64,000 bases of DNA from assembly GCA_009691845.1 (NCBI GenBank), contig SIAJ01000005.1:62001-126000 (forward strand), given 5' to 3'. Each line of letters begins with the position of its first letter. The stretch's first letter is position 1. The stretch is from Gemmataceae bacterium. Lineage in GTDB: Bacteria > Planctomycetota > Planctomycetia > Gemmatales > Gemmataceae. Of this stretch, positions 1 to 9,584 are shown piece after piece. The position numbers were made by a program, and so were the translations under genes. The notes under the pieces are model-generated. The model saw only the letters and a program-made list of their open reading frames with translations, was not told the origin of the DNA and did no database searches.

Positions 1-2
1 TC

Positions 3-299
3 GGCTTGGCGGATTCCCTGATTGCGAACCCGCCGGTGCTGGTTCTCGACGAGCCGACAGTCGGCCTCGACCCAACGCAAATCCGCGAAACCCGCAAGCT
101 CATCAAGGAACTGGGCAACGAGCACACGGTGCTGCTCTCGACGCACATTCTGCCCGAAGTGGAGATGACTTGTGATTCGGTCATCCTCATCCATCAAGGA
201 AAAGTTGCCGCCCAGGGCACTCTCGAAGATGTGCGTTCGAAATATCGCGGCAAGAGCCTGGAAGACGTGTTCGTGGAAATCACCGGCACAGTGGACTGA
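3..299 (+). CDS. ABC transporter ATP-binding protein, C-terminal part (GldA-like)
   Basis: This is the last ~98 residues of an ABC ATPase whose 5' end lies outside the window; the frame is open to the left edge. Visible are the Walker B/D-loop segment LDEPTVGLDP and the H-loop context LLSTHIL. The Walker A and signature motifs are upstream and not seen. It would energise the permease that follows (start 400) and the GldG-like protein at 1572. The order ATPase, ABC-2 permease, GldG-type auxiliary protein matches the GldA-GldF-GldG exporter class, so GldA-like is inferred from context. The TTG at position 6 is not a likely true start because homology continues upstream of it. Confidence 0.9.
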   Translation, partial: GLADSLIANPPVLVLDEPTVGLDPTQIRETRKLIKELGNEHTVLLSTHILPEVEMTCDSVILIHQGKVAAQGTLEDVRSKYRGKSLEDVFVEITGTVD

Positions 300-303
300 A
301 ATA

Positions 304-363
304 GTAAGGAGTTCCGGGAGACTCGCGATTCGTGCCTTGTACTCCTCGCTCCTAACTCCTCAC
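304..363. repeat. imperfect inverted repeat in spacer
   Basis: The arms GTAAGGAGTT (304-313) and AACTCCTCAC (354-363) are complementary except for one G:T-type mismatch. It lies between the ABC ATPase and its permease and is built from repeated TCCT-rich words. It resembles the spacer hairpins between the Tad genes of this window. Confidence 0.5.
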
Positions 364-399
364 CATTCCTGAAGTGCCACGAACTGAGCAGAGATCAAG

Positions 400-1368
400 A
401 TGCGACCGACACTCAGCCTAATCCGACGCGAATTCACGGCATATTTCTTGTCGCCGATCGCTTACGTCGTACTCACTGTGTTCCTGCTCGGGACCGGGGG
501 CCTCTATTTCCGGACCTTTGAAGCTCTAACCCAGAATGGTCCGCGTGGCATCGAATACCCGATGCAGGTCCTCCTGGGAAGTTCCAGCCAAACGATGGAT
601 ATTCCGATCTTTTGGCTGGTGTTCCTGTTCGTACCTCCGCTCCTCACGATGCGATTGTTTGCGGAAGAACGCAGTTCGGGCACCATGGAAACGCTGATGA
701 CTGCTCCCATCCGGGATTGGCAGATCGTCCTGGCCAAGTTCGTGGCTTGTTTCGCTTTCTATTTGCTGATGTGGCTACCAACACTCGTATATCTGCCGAC
801 TTTCATGGACCTCAAAGCGACCTGGGATCTGACGGCCTGGACACTGTATTCGCTCGTGTACGCTGCGGGAGCGGCTACCGTTTTGATCGGCCTTTCGTTG
901 ATGCCATGTGGTTGGGTCGGGCGCGGCTTCTTGATCGCACTCGTTGGCGGGATCATCGCGAGTCTTGGTGGTTGCTTGCATTACAACCGCGACGCCAACC
1001 ATCTTCTTTCGTTGGCAGCCGGCATCGACCCTTGGCCGGTATTGACCTCGTACATCGGCGTCGTTTCGGTGGGAGTGTTGTTTCTGAGTCTCGGCATGTT
1101 CGTGAGTAGCCTGGTAAAAGGGCAGATGATTGCCGCGATCATCTCGATCACGCTCGGCCTGCCACTCGTTTTGGTGATGGCGTTACTACCCGAACTGAAT
1201 CCGAATGGCTGGTCGCACAAGGCAGTGTCGTTCGTTGCGGTCCCACACCACTTCACGGAAGATTTCACCCGCGGGGTGCTCGATACTCGGCATCTGGTCT
1301 TCTACTTCAGCGCGGGATTGTTGTTCTTGTTTCTGACAGTACGAAGCTTGGAATCGCAAAGACGATAG
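400..1368 (+). CDS. ABC-2 type transporter permease (GldF-like)
   Basis: A 322-residue integral membrane protein with about six hydrophobic helices. It opens with a short basic N-terminus (residues 1-11, RREF) followed by LSPIAYVVLTVFLLGTG, typical of ABC-2 permeases of the GldF group. The cytosolic motif FAEERSSGTMETLMTAPI (about residues 86-103) is the family's EExxxGTxExLL-type coupling element that meets the ATPase. It sits 100 bases after the ATPase gene and 203 bases before the GldG-like gene in the same orientation. The substrate is unknown. In Bacteroidetes the GldAFG complex supports gliding, but no other gliding genes are seen here, so a general envelope-export role is safer. Confidence 0.92.
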   Translation: MRPTLSLIRREFTAYFLSPIAYVVLTVFLLGTGGLYFRTFEALTQNGPRGIEYPMQVLLGSSSQTMDIPIFWLVFLFVPPLLTMRLFAEERSSGTMETLMTAPIRDWQIVLAKFVACFAFYLLMWLPTLVYLPTFMDLKATWDLTAWTLYSLVYAAGAATVLIGLSLMPCGWVGRGFLIALVGGIIASLGGCLHYNRDANHLLSLAAGIDPWPVLTSYIGVVSVGVLFLSLGMFVSSLVKGQMIAAIISITLGLPLVLVMALLPELNPNGWSHKAVSFVAVPHHFTEDFTRGVLDTRHLVFYFSAGLLFLFLTVRSLESQRR

Positions 1369-1406
1369 TCGACGGCACACTGTGAACGTGTGCCGCATTC
1401 AAGAAA

Positions 1407-1491
1407 TGTGGCGGGCCTCCAGGCCTGCCGGAATGATGGCTGGCAAGTGCCACAGAATGATCTGGAACAGGCCTGGAGGCCCATTCCCACA
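1407..1491. repeat. intergenic palindrome, GGGCCTCCAGGCCTG type
   Basis: The arms GGGCCTCCAGGCCTG and CAGGCCTGGAGGCCC are perfectly complementary and bounded by TGTGG...CCACA-like ends (1407 and 1491). The element lies between the permease and GldG-like genes. Its TGTGG/CCACA ends are shared with the palindromes at 35378 and 36931. Confidence 0.75.
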
Positions 1492-1571
1492 TAGCTTCCT
1501 GCACAACCTCGGACTGTGCGGGCGATTATTGAGAATTCGCAACGGGCAACGACCGAACTGGATTCGACGAC

Positions 1572-4220
1572 ATGAAAACCGACACACGACACAATCTTGG
1601 CCGGGGCGCTCGGGCTCGCTTGTTTGGGCGCATCATCGGCCTGACCTCGTTGTTCGCTGCACTTGCCGGCCACTTCCTCCTGTTTGCGATTACTCGGGAA
1701 TTCGCACTCGGCAACATCCGAACCGCCTTGGTCGAGGCAGTCGGCACCGCGATGCTGGCGGCGCTGATGGTGGTCGTTGGCTTGGGCATCACGGCCGTCT
1801 GGTTCATGATCGAAATCGCCTCCTGGCTTGGTGGTTCGGGCCAACGCTCATTATCCGGTGCAAATTCCATACTCCAGGTCGCACTGGTCCTGGTCGTTTT
1901 TCTCGGCGTGAATGTTCTCGGCTTCAATTACTCCAAACGTTGCGACCTCACCCGCAATCAAGATTTCACGCTGCCGAAGCCCGTGGCTTCCGAAATGCAG
2001 CAACTCAAGGGCAAGACGACCATCGTCGTGCTTCAACAGCACAAGACGTTCGGCCAGCTTTCGCCCAAGCCCGATGTGTACGACTATGCCGCCGAGCGCA
2101 AAGTTGTCGATAAAGTCCACGATCTTGTCAATCAACTTCGACTATTTGGCCCGCAGTTTAACGTCATCGCACTGGATGTTGAAGAAGACGGGTACGATAC
2201 GCGGCTCGATGCCGAGACTGCAAAGCGGCCCGGACTGAAGGAAGCGATCAACGCTGCCCCCGAAAACAGCATTTTCTTCTACCCAGACGATCGCGTGGTC
2301 GAAATTTCCGCGAGCGCGGCGGGAAATGCGGGGGCCAAAGGGAACCGAGTTTACACCCAGGCCATCAAGGATTCGGACAAGGTTTGCTCCTACGAAGGCA
2401 ACATCCCTCGCCTGAGTTTCAACGAGTTCTACCAGCTCGATAAGAGTGCTTCCAAGGAAGCGAACCTCGGCCCCGAGGGCAAGCCACGTGGCAATCTGGT
2501 GCTGCGTCCCCAGGGCGTGGAGGCATTCGCTCGTCGGATCCTCGCGATACAGGAGAAGCGGCCACGGGTCGGGCTCCTCATTATTCACGAGGCCCTGTCA
2601 ACGGACTTGAGCGAAGGTTGGCAGGAACAATACACGACTTATGGGCTGCGAAAGACGCTCGAAGACCACGGCTTCGAAGTCGTCGATGTGCTGCTCAAGC
2701 GTTGGCTGCCCAACGAGGAGCCGAAGCCGGCCGCTTACAACAAGGACGAAACCAAGTTCGAGCGTCTCGAAGCCGAGTTGGAGAGCATCGAGGAAGACTT
2801 GCGTGGCTTGCGGGAAGAGAGCGATTCGGGCAACGCGTTCTACTTGCTTTTCAAGGACGCGAGCCTCGATGACCTGAACCAAAAATTTCGCGCTCGCCTG
2901 CGACGCGAAGTCACCGAGGAATTCCGCCAACAGCAATTGCGGGCCGTTTCGGACGCCGTGAGTCGAATCAAGGAACGCCAGGCCGAGTTGGAGAAGGACC
3001 GCAAGGAGACCGAGGCCAAAGTCCAGGCGTTGATGAAGAACGAGCGTGCCTTCGAGGATCGCCGAGTGAGCGATGTGAAGGCCAAGCTAACGCGAATCGT
3101 GAGCGAATGCGATCTGCTCATTATTCCCCGGCACACGCTCATCAACACGACCGCCCGGCAATCGATCGATCCGTCGCTGTACAAGCTGGCTCCCACGCAG
3201 GTGGAAGTGCTGAAGGATTACTTGAAGCAGGGCAAACCGATCCTGGCTTGTGTCGGCCCGAACAATGAAGCCAACGCTCCGCTCGGGTTTGAGCCGCTCG
3301 ACGACTTTGAAAAGCTGCTTGCGGATCGGGGCATCGAACTGAGTCGCCAGACGATCCTGTTCGACGTGGAATCGAAAGGCTTCGCGGCCCGTGCGGCAGG
3401 CAACATGCTCGGCGGCGCTCCCTCGGAGATCCCGCCGGTGCTGTTTCCAGCGCCGCCTTCCGGGAAAACCGAAAATCCAATCGCTCGAGCGATGCGTGCG
3501 ACTTCACGAAGTGCCGATCAGAAACTCGAATTGCGTTTGCGTCATCCGCGGCCCGTGTATCTTGCTCCCGGAGTGGGCGAACGGCTGGCGTTCGCTTCCG
3601 ACTTCATGACCACCACGAATGCCGCGTGGAACGAAGAACAACCGTTCCCCGGAATGCGGCAGGTCGGCCCGCGTGAAGTGCTGCTCAGCCCGCCTCGCTA
3701 TGAGGCCACGCCGTTCGATGATCCGAAGAAAAACACCCGCGACGAAGAACGCCGAGGGCCGTTCCCCGTGGCCATCGCCATCGAGTCGACGATGCCGGTC
3801 GAATGGTACGACGACGCCTACACGGACGCCCGCAAGGCCGCGAGCATTTCGACACGGCTGGACGGCGGCATCCTGGCCGCGTGTCTGTCGGCTCGTGCCG
3901 CTGTGGAGGCTGACAAGGAAACCAAAGAGATCAAGGCGCAAACGAAACGAGCCAGTGGCCGCATCGTGGTCATCGGCCAGGGCGGCCTGTTCAGCGGCAA
4001 GCAACTCAGCCCCGCTCACGAGCAACTGTTGCTGCACTCGTGCAACTGGCTCCTGAAACGAGACGACCGCCTGCCGAAAACCGAAGCCGAGTGGACTTAT
4101 CCAAGAATCCAACGCGACGAACGCGAAAGTTTCTCGTGGAAGTACGGCCCATTCGTCGGCCTGCCGGCGTTGTTCTTGTACCTCGGATTGATCGTGTGGA
4201 TCGTGCGGCGGGTGCGGTAG
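1572..4220 (+). CDS. GldG-like ABC transporter auxiliary protein
   Basis: An 882-residue protein with three predicted N-terminal membrane segments (to about residue 125), a large extracytoplasmic region and a C-terminal helix (LPALFLYLGLIVWIVRRVR) ending just inside the membrane. The segment after the third helix (FNYSKRCDLTRNQDFTL) and the later LKDYLKQGKPILACVGP stretch fit the ABC_transp_aux/GldG architecture. Residues ~390-500 are charged and coiled-coil-like. It follows the ATPase and permease in one operon and is followed 39 bases later by an unrelated toxin-antitoxin remnant. Substrate unknown. The assignment rests on domain look and gene order. Confidence 0.85.
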   Translation: MKTDTRHNLGRGARARLFGRIIGLTSLFAALAGHFLLFAITREFALGNIRTALVEAVGTAMLAALMVVVGLGITAVWFMIEIASWLGGSGQRSLSGANSILQVALVLVVFLGVNVLGFNYSKRCDLTRNQDFTLPKPVASEMQQLKGKTTIVVLQQHKTFGQLSPKPDVYDYAAERKVVDKVHDLVNQLRLFGPQFNVIALDVEEDGYDTRLDAETAKRPGLKEAINAAPENSIFFYPDDRVVEISASAAGNAGAKGNRVYTQAIKDSDKVCSYEGNIPRLSFNEFYQLDKSASKEANLGPEGKPRGNLVLRPQGVEAFARRILAIQEKRPRVGLLIIHEALSTDLSEGWQEQYTTYGLRKTLEDHGFEVVDVLLKRWLPNEEPKPAAYNKDETKFERLEAELESIEEDLRGLREESDSGNAFYLLFKDASLDDLNQKFRARLRREVTEEFRQQQLRAVSDAVSRIKERQAELEKDRKETEAKVQALMKNERAFEDRRVSDVKAKLTRIVSECDLLIIPRHTLINTTARQSIDPSLYKLAPTQVEVLKDYLKQGKPILACVGPNNEANAPLGFEPLDDFEKLLADRGIELSRQTILFDVESKGFAARAAGNMLGGAPSEIPPVLFPAPPSGKTENPIARAMRATSRSADQKLELRLRHPRPVYLAPGVGERLAFASDFMTTTNAAWNEEQPFPGMRQVGPREVLLSPPRYEATPFDDPKKNTRDEERRGPFPVAIAIESTMPVEWYDDAYTDARKAASISTRLDGGILAACLSARAAVEADKETKEIKAQTKRASGRIVVIGQGGLFSGKQLSPAHEQLLLHSCNWLLKRDDRLPKTEAEWTYPRIQRDERESFSWKYGPFVGLPALFLYLGLIVWIVRRVR

Positions 4221-4259
4221 AATGAAATGAGTGTGCTATCGGCTCTCGGAGACTATCCG

Positions 4260-4544
4260 ATGGAGTTTCGCTACCACATCGACCCTGATACGACGCTCCT
4301 TCACATCTATGGACACGGTGTGACGGAAGAGGAAGTTGAATACGTCCTTCGAAATCTAGTGGAGGACCGGCCGAGCACCGAGGATTCACGACAGGCCTTT
4401 GGCCAGACCTCTGCCGGACGGTTTTTACGAGTGATCTATGTTCCTGACCCGATTGGTGATGGTATATTCGTTATTACCTCCTAGGAGGTAAGCGGCAAAC
4501 AGCTCAAGGCTTTCAAGCGGCGACGCCGCAAGAGGAAAAAATGA
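4260..4544 (+). pseudogene. DUF4258-like toxin gene with in-frame amber stop
   Basis: The frame starting at ATG 4260 (MEFRYHIDPDTTLLHIYGHG) runs to a TAG at 4482-4484. It then continues in frame as EVSGKQLKAFKRRRRRKRKK to TGA 4542-4544, which overlaps the ATG (4541) of the next gene as ATGA. The basic tail and the 4-base overlap show that the natural end is 4544 and that the TAG is internal. From memory, the family ends ...FVITAYEL(x)GKPL.AYRRRR, so TAG replaces a tyrosine codon. It is a small RelE/BrnT-type toxin candidate with a cognate antitoxin downstream. An alternative upstream ATG lies at 4227. The product is probably truncated and inactive. Confidence 0.6.
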
Positions 4545-4744
4545 AAGAATCGCAATATCCGCCGGGATGGGATCTCGAACGCGTGAATCGAGTGATCGAA
4601 CATTACGATTCGATGACCGACGAGGAAATGATCGCGGAAGACGAGGCAGGGGTGGAGGATGCGGGAGACCAAGCCGTGATCACGGTTCCGAGAAAGTTGC
4701 TCCCCGAAATCCGGAAGATGGTAGCAGAATACAAGAGCGCGTAA
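4541..4744 (+). CDS. antitoxin-like small protein
   Basis: A 67-residue acidic protein beginning MKESQYPPGWDLERVNRVIE and containing an EEMIAEDEA acidic stretch and a C-terminal VPRKLLPEIRKMVA helix. The start codon overlaps the stop of the preceding toxin frame (ATGA), the usual translational coupling of toxin-antitoxin pairs. The composition and the PPGWD...RV..HY opening match small antitoxin-like proteins paired with DUF4258-type toxins, as remembered and not searched. It is intact while its toxin is nonsense-mutated, the expected state of a decaying addiction module. Confidence 0.65.
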   Translation: MKESQYPPGWDLERVNRVIEHYDSMTDEEMIAEDEAGVEDAGDQAVITVPRKLLPEIRKMVAEYKSA

Positions 4745-4957
4745 ACTTAGCGCATTAGGAGTGTCGCCCACCGAGAATCGAACCGTTCAGGCACGTGAGT
4801 TTGATCGGATTTGCGGACGATTGCTTAGCAACTATTTCAAGCCTCCCCAAAGATGGCGGAACCGGTTGGTCTGTTTGAAAATGTGTGTCTCCCGGATCGA
4901 ATTAGTCGAACCCCGGGAACAGCAACGCTAGATTCCATCATCACTGACACGCTACTC

Positions 4958-7900
4958 ATGAACCTAAAATCCACCATAGCCCTTCTCGTTCTCGCCCTGG
5001 CGGCCGCGGCCCTCATCTGGAAGGGGCCGGACTTGGCTCCCAAGGTTGGCCTGGCTCCCAAGCCTCTGCCGGAGGCGAAAGGGAATACTGCGCTGACTTT
5101 GCAGAAACTCGTTCCGGGTGAGATCACGTCCATCAGCGTGCATGTCCCTGGTTCCACGCCCGTGAAATTCATGGCGGCCCAAGCTGGCAAGCCGCTCGAA
5201 CTACCGGGCAACTGGCCTGCTCGGCGAAACGAAGTTGAAGAACTCGTCGCGGTCTTGAGCAGCCTGAACTCGCGGTTTCAGCCGGTGCCGTTGGGCAAGG
5301 ACGAAGAGGGCAACGTGTTCCTGAAGGGATACGGCCTCGCCCCTTCGCAAAATCCCGTGGTTGTCGAGGTTCTCAGCAAGGGGGAGACCGTCTCGCTCGC
5401 GTTCGGCGAGGCACCGCTTGAACCGGGAGCCAATCCATTCACCCGTCCCGCCTTCGTGCGTGTCGGCAACGAAATGGAACTGCTCCGCCTCGGGCCCGAT
5501 ATCCTGCCGGTCCTGCGGCGATCGTCCGAGTTCTATCGCAAACGGCAACTCTTTCCGGATGCCACGCGTGTGAAAGTGGCCGACAGCTTGCGCTCGGCCC
5601 AGGAGGCTCTGCCACAATTTATTTTGGGCGATGCCGTCTCGGAAATCAGCATTCAGGGGCCACAAGGCAAGTACGTCCTCAAGCGCGTTGGCCCCAGCCC
5701 GAAGCCGCAGCCGCCCATCGACAAGCCCGCGGGCGATGCAGTCGTGCTGGCCAGCCACATCGCTGAAGCCTGGCAAATCACTGAGCCCGTTCAGGATCGC
5801 GCCGACCCGGCGAAGTTGAAGGCCATCCTTGCAACCATCCCCGATCTGTGGGTCGAGCAGTTCGTATTCGACCAGGAAACTGTCGGTGCGTTTTCAAGCG
5901 TGATCGGCGGCGTCGTCGAGAGCATCTTTCAGCCAGATGGACCATTCATGGACATTTCCGGACTGAGGACGCCTGCAAATCGGATCACCCTCACGCTCAC
6001 CAACGGTGCGACGCGAACTCTGTTGCTCGGTCAAACCACGCGAATGAACGTGCGCACGGAACCCGCCCCGCCGCCGCCCTTCCCGATGGCCCCGCCGCAG
6101 CCACCGAAGATCATCGAGGAGAAATACTACTTCGCCAAGCTCGCCGACAACCCGCTCGTCTTCGAGGTGAAGGGGGACAAGCTGGCCGACGTTTTCCTGG
6201 AATCGAAGGCCGACCTGATGGCGAAGACCGATCCGCCAGGTCCCGCGTTCAGCCAACTCCGAGACCCGAGCCCGGCACGATTTGAGACGGATCAGGTCAC
6301 GGACATCACGATCACGCGGGCCGGCCAAACTCTCGAACTGCACAAGACCAAGGGGGATCCAAAGGCCGAGTCCGAAGCGGGCCGCAAGGATCGCTGGGAC
6401 TTGGTGGCTCCGTTCAAGAGTCTCGCCGAAGCGAAGCAAGTCTCGGACCTGCTCGATCCGCTCGAAAAACTCTCGGCCAAGGCCAACGAAGTGATTGATC
6501 GGCCAACCCTGCATCTGCTTACTGGTAGCCTCGGCATGGCCGACCTCGCCGCAGCCGGGCTGACCCCCGATCAGGCTACGGTCGTGAAACTCAAGTCCGA
6601 CCCGAAGGCCGAGGTGCCCGATCGCACCATCACCATCGGCCGGCAGGACGTGGTCGGCAAGAAGATGATTGTCCTGGGTCCTGGCCCGAATCGGTTGAAC
6701 ATCATCGAAGATGCGGCATTCACCGCTGTTGCTCGTCCACCGCGTGCTTACCGAGCCCTCAAGCTGTTCGATCTCGGCGACGACCGCTTGGAAGCCATCG
6801 TGGTTCAAGGCGAGAAGAATCGCTTCCGTCTGCAAGAAAACGTCGGCACAACCTCAACGACGTTCGTTCTTACCGAACCAGTGAAGGCGGAGGCCGAGAC
6901 CGAAAAGTCGCGCAGCTTGCTCAAGGATCTCGGCTCGCTGGAAGCGACGGAGTACGTCTACGATCCGCCGAGCGCGGCTGAGGCAATCGCGATTCGCACT
7001 TTGCTAGGCGGCTTTGGCGAAGAACTTCTGAAAGCCACGGAAGGTGCGTTCGGCATGGAAAAGCCGTCCGCAGTCGTGACGCTCAACTTTGCCGGCCCGA
7101 AGCCGATGGCACCGCGAACGTTGACGATCGGCAAAACTCGCGATGGCAAACCCGAAGCCTTCGCAAAACTCGATGGCTCACCCAGCGTATTCGCAATCAA
7201 GAAGGAAGTGGCCGACGCACTCACCGGTGGCTCGCTCGCGTTGTTGCCGTTGCAACTCTGGAACGGGTCCGGCGACGGCCTGAAGACCGTTCAGATCAAA
7301 CGCGGAGCCGACCCGGAATACACGCTCAAGCAAGAAGCGAGCAAATGGAAGATCACGGCCCCGATCGATGCGGCTGCCGACGAGGGGGCTGTGTTGCCGA
7401 TCGCGACCGTGCTTTCCGCGATGAAGGCCGACAAGTTCGCAGCCCACGCTGCCACCAATCTCGCGGAGTACGGGCTCGACAAGCCGGTCCTGACCGTGAA
7501 ATTCACCTTGACCGAACGCAAGGTGAACAAGCCAGGTGACGAGCCGAAGGATGAAACCAAGGAACGGACCTTGCTCGTCGGCAAGCCGGAAAACGAAGGC
7601 AAAACCCGCTTCGCCAAACTTGCAGGCGACGGCGAGCCAGCCGTGTTCGTGATTGCCGATGCCGCGTTCAAGGACCTCGACAAGCCCGCTCTCGAATTGC
7701 TCAGCAAGAAGCTGCTCAGTGTGCCACCGACAACCGTGACACAACTGCAACTCACTGGGCCCGACGGCGTGCTGGTGTTAACGAAAGAAGGCAACGAGTG
7801 GAAACCGGTCGGGGCGACCTTCCCTGTGGATGTGCCCACGGTCGATAGTCTGTTGCGAATCATCTCGAACCTGAACGCCCTCAAGTTCGCGGACTATGGC

Positions 7901-9436
7901 GACGCCGTCGATTGGGCGAAATACGGCCTGGATGCGAATTCGAAGCCGCAAACGCTTGGCGTACTCGCCGGACCGTTGCCGCACAAGTTGGAACTCGGCA
8001 AGGTCGTTGAGGGAACGCCGAACGACCGCTATGTGCGTGTCGATGGCGGCAAAGGCGTGGCCGTTCTGCCCGTGACCGTGACCCGCGACTTGAGCAAGGG
8101 CAAGCTCGATCTCGTCGAGCGGACGATCTTCAAGTTCGACCCGATCGACCTGCAAGCGATCCGTCGCAGCATGGGCGGCCAGGAGTTCGAAGCCGTTCTG
8201 GAAGGCACGAACTGGGCCGTCACCAAGCCGTCAAAGATGGCGGCTGACGTGCAAGGTTTGGAGGAACTCTCAGATCGACTCGGAGCCCTGCGGGCCGATC
8301 GCGTTGTCGATGTGGAAGGCAAGGACCTCGCAAAGTACGGCCTCGATAAGCCCACGGCCATCGTGAAGCTCGAACTAATTGGCAAGGGTGCGAAGACGAT
8401 CGAGAAGGCACTCAAGATCGGTTCGCCAGTCGATCCCGCGAAGCCCGAGGGAGAAAGATTCGCCCAAGCCGAGGGGGCGACAACCGTGATTGCGATTTCC
8501 GGCCTGATTGCCAAGAAACTGCTGGCGGAGCCGATCAAGTTCCGCGATCGAGCATTGGCTAACTTCGTGACCGCCGACAAGATCATCATCACGCGGAACG
8601 GCAAGGACGTGACTTTCCTGAAGACCGGCGGCAACTGGAAGCTGAAAGAGCCACTTGAAACCGATGCCGAGGACGAAGCACTTCGCGAACTGCACGACGG
8701 GTTGGCACGTTTGCGTGCCGAGGAGATCGTTGCCGAGAAGCCCGCGGATTTGAAGACGTACGGCCTCGACAATGGCGAACGCTGGAAACTCTTCAACGGC
8801 GAAAAGGAAGTGCTGAACCTGCTCGTTGGCTCACGCGAAAAGATTGGCGAGCCGGGCAAGGAGAAAACCGGCTTCCGAGCATACGGCAAGCTAGACAAAG
8901 GCGATTTGGTCGTTCTTCTCGATATGGCTCTGAGCGCAAAGCTGGGGGCGGAGTATCGCAAGCGGGTATTGTGGGAACAACTCGATGTTGCCCAGGCAAC
9001 GAGCATCGAGTTCGAGACGCCGCAAGGCCCCGGTTCTTTCAGGTTGATGAAAGGTCCGATCGGCTGGATGGACCCGCTCAGTCTTGCGGACCGCATTAGC
9101 CAGGAAGCCGCGACCGAATTCCTCGATGTCTTCGCAGGACTGAAGGCCGAACGGTTCATCGAACACGCGGGCATGGACTTTGGCAAGCTCTATGGCCTGG
9201 ACCCCGCGCAGAAGAAAGTCACGGTGACCACCCAGAGCGGTCAGAAACGCACGTTGCTGCTCGGTCGAACGGACGAATTGAAGCGAGTCTATGCTCGTCC
9301 AGAAGGCAAGGACCGCAAGGAAGTCGTGGTGTTAAGCGAGAAAGACACCATCACGATCAACCGCGATCGCAGCGGGTTCCTGGCGACTGGCAAGAAAGAG
9401 ACGGAGCCGAAGAAGGAACTGCCGAAGAAGGAGTAA
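4958..9436 (+). CDS. giant DUF4340-repeat protein
   Basis: The frame is open from 4853, but ATG 4958 is chosen because it gives a signal/anchor sequence (MNLKSTIALLVLALAAAALI). The resulting 1,492-residue protein is built from about eight DUF4340-like units. These recur with K(A/L)(D/E)xxxxxxxx(L/V)AEYGLDKP and (K/R)TLLVGKxx motifs, for example near residues 832-870, 985-1000, 1125-1140 and 1265-1280. Ordinary DUF4340 proteins hold one to three such units. The family is commonly encoded beside Gld-type ABC exporters, as here, and is probably held at the membrane facing outward. Its molecular role is unknown. The C-terminus is lysine-rich. A palindrome that may act as a terminator follows immediately. 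Confidence 0.88.
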   Translation: MNLKSTIALLVLALAAAALIWKGPDLAPKVGLAPKPLPEAKGNTALTLQKLVPGEITSISVHVPGSTPVKFMAAQAGKPLELPGNWPARRNEVEELVAVLSSLNSRFQPVPLGKDEEGNVFLKGYGLAPSQNPVVVEVLSKGETVSLAFGEAPLEPGANPFTRPAFVRVGNEMELLRLGPDILPVLRRSSEFYRKRQLFPDATRVKVADSLRSAQEALPQFILGDAVSEISIQGPQGKYVLKRVGPSPKPQPPIDKPAGDAVVLASHIAEAWQITEPVQDRADPAKLKAILATIPDLWVEQFVFDQETVGAFSSVIGGVVESIFQPDGPFMDISGLRTPANRITLTLTNGATRTLLLGQTTRMNVRTEPAPPPPFPMAPPQPPKIIEEKYYFAKLADNPLVFEVKGDKLADVFLESKADLMAKTDPPGPAFSQLRDPSPARFETDQVTDITITRAGQTLELHKTKGDPKAESEAGRKDRWDLVAPFKSLAEAKQVSDLLDPLEKLSAKANEVIDRPTLHLLTGSLGMADLAAAGLTPDQATVVKLKSDPKAEVPDRTITIGRQDVVGKKMIVLGPGPNRLNIIEDAAFTAVARPPRAYRALKLFDLGDDRLEAIVVQGEKNRFRLQENVGTTSTTFVLTEPVKAEAETEKSRSLLKDLGSLEATEYVYDPPSAAEAIAIRTLLGGFGEELLKATEGAFGMEKPSAVVTLNFAGPKPMAPRTLTIGKTRDGKPEAFAKLDGSPSVFAIKKEVADALTGGSLALLPLQLWNGSGDGLKTVQIKRGADPEYTLKQEASKWKITAPIDAAADEGAVLPIATVLSAMKADKFAAHAATNLAEYGLDKPVLTVKFTLTERKVNKPGDEPKDETKERTLLVGKPENEGKTRFAKLAGDGEPAVFVIADAAFKDLDKPALELLSKKLLSVPPTTVTQLQLTGPDGVLVLTKEGNEWKPVGATFPVDVPTVDSLLRIISNLNALKFADYGDAVDWAKYGLDANSKPQTLGVLAGPLPHKLELGKVVEGTPNDRYVRVDGGKGVAVLPVTVTRDLSKGKLDLVERTIFKFDPIDLQAIRRSMGGQEFEAVLEGTNWAVTKPSKMAADVQGLEELSDRLGALRADRVVDVEGKDLAKYGLDKPTAIVKLELIGKGAKTIEKALKIGSPVDPAKPEGERFAQAEGATTVIAISGLIAKKLLAEPIKFRDRALANFVTADKIIITRNGKDVTFLKTGGNWKLKEPLETDAEDEALRELHDGLARLRAEEIVAEKPADLKTYGLDNGERWKLFNGEKEVLNLLVGSREKIGEPGKEKTGFRAYGKLDKGDLVVLLDMALSAKLGAEYRKRVLWEQLDVAQATSIEFETPQGPGSFRLMKGPIGWMDPLSLADRISQEAATEFLDVFAGLKAERFIEHAGMDFGKLYGLDPAQKKVTVTTQSGQKRTLLLGRTDELKRVYARPEGKDRKEVVVLSEKDTITINRDRSGFLATGKKETEPKKELPKKE

Positions 9437-9439
9437 TGC

Positions 9440-9496
9440 GGAGCCGCGACCGTAAGGGAGCGGTTCGCTTGACCGCTCCCTTATGGTCGCGGCTCT
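9440..9496. repeat. GGAGCCGCGACC palindromic repeat, copy 1
   Basis: The left arm GGAGCCGCGACCGTAAGGGA begins at 9440 and the near-perfect complementary right arm ends at 9496. It lies between two convergent genes (DUF4340 and Nudix), so it may end transcription from both sides. Copies with almost the same arms lie at 10119 and 61501. Confidence 0.9.
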
Positions 9497-9584
9497 GATC
9501 GGAAAGCGAAAGCATGGCCGATCTCGCTTGAAGAGCCGCTACTTGCCGCGTTCGACGTCGCTCAGGGCACACGAAGTGTGCCTA

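Noticed and set aside
4764-4800. tRNA-like T-arm on the minus strand (GGTTCGATTCTC)
   Set aside because: The T-stem bases do not pair, no acceptor or anticodon arm could be built, and no CCA end is seen; at most a tRNA fragment, more likely chance.
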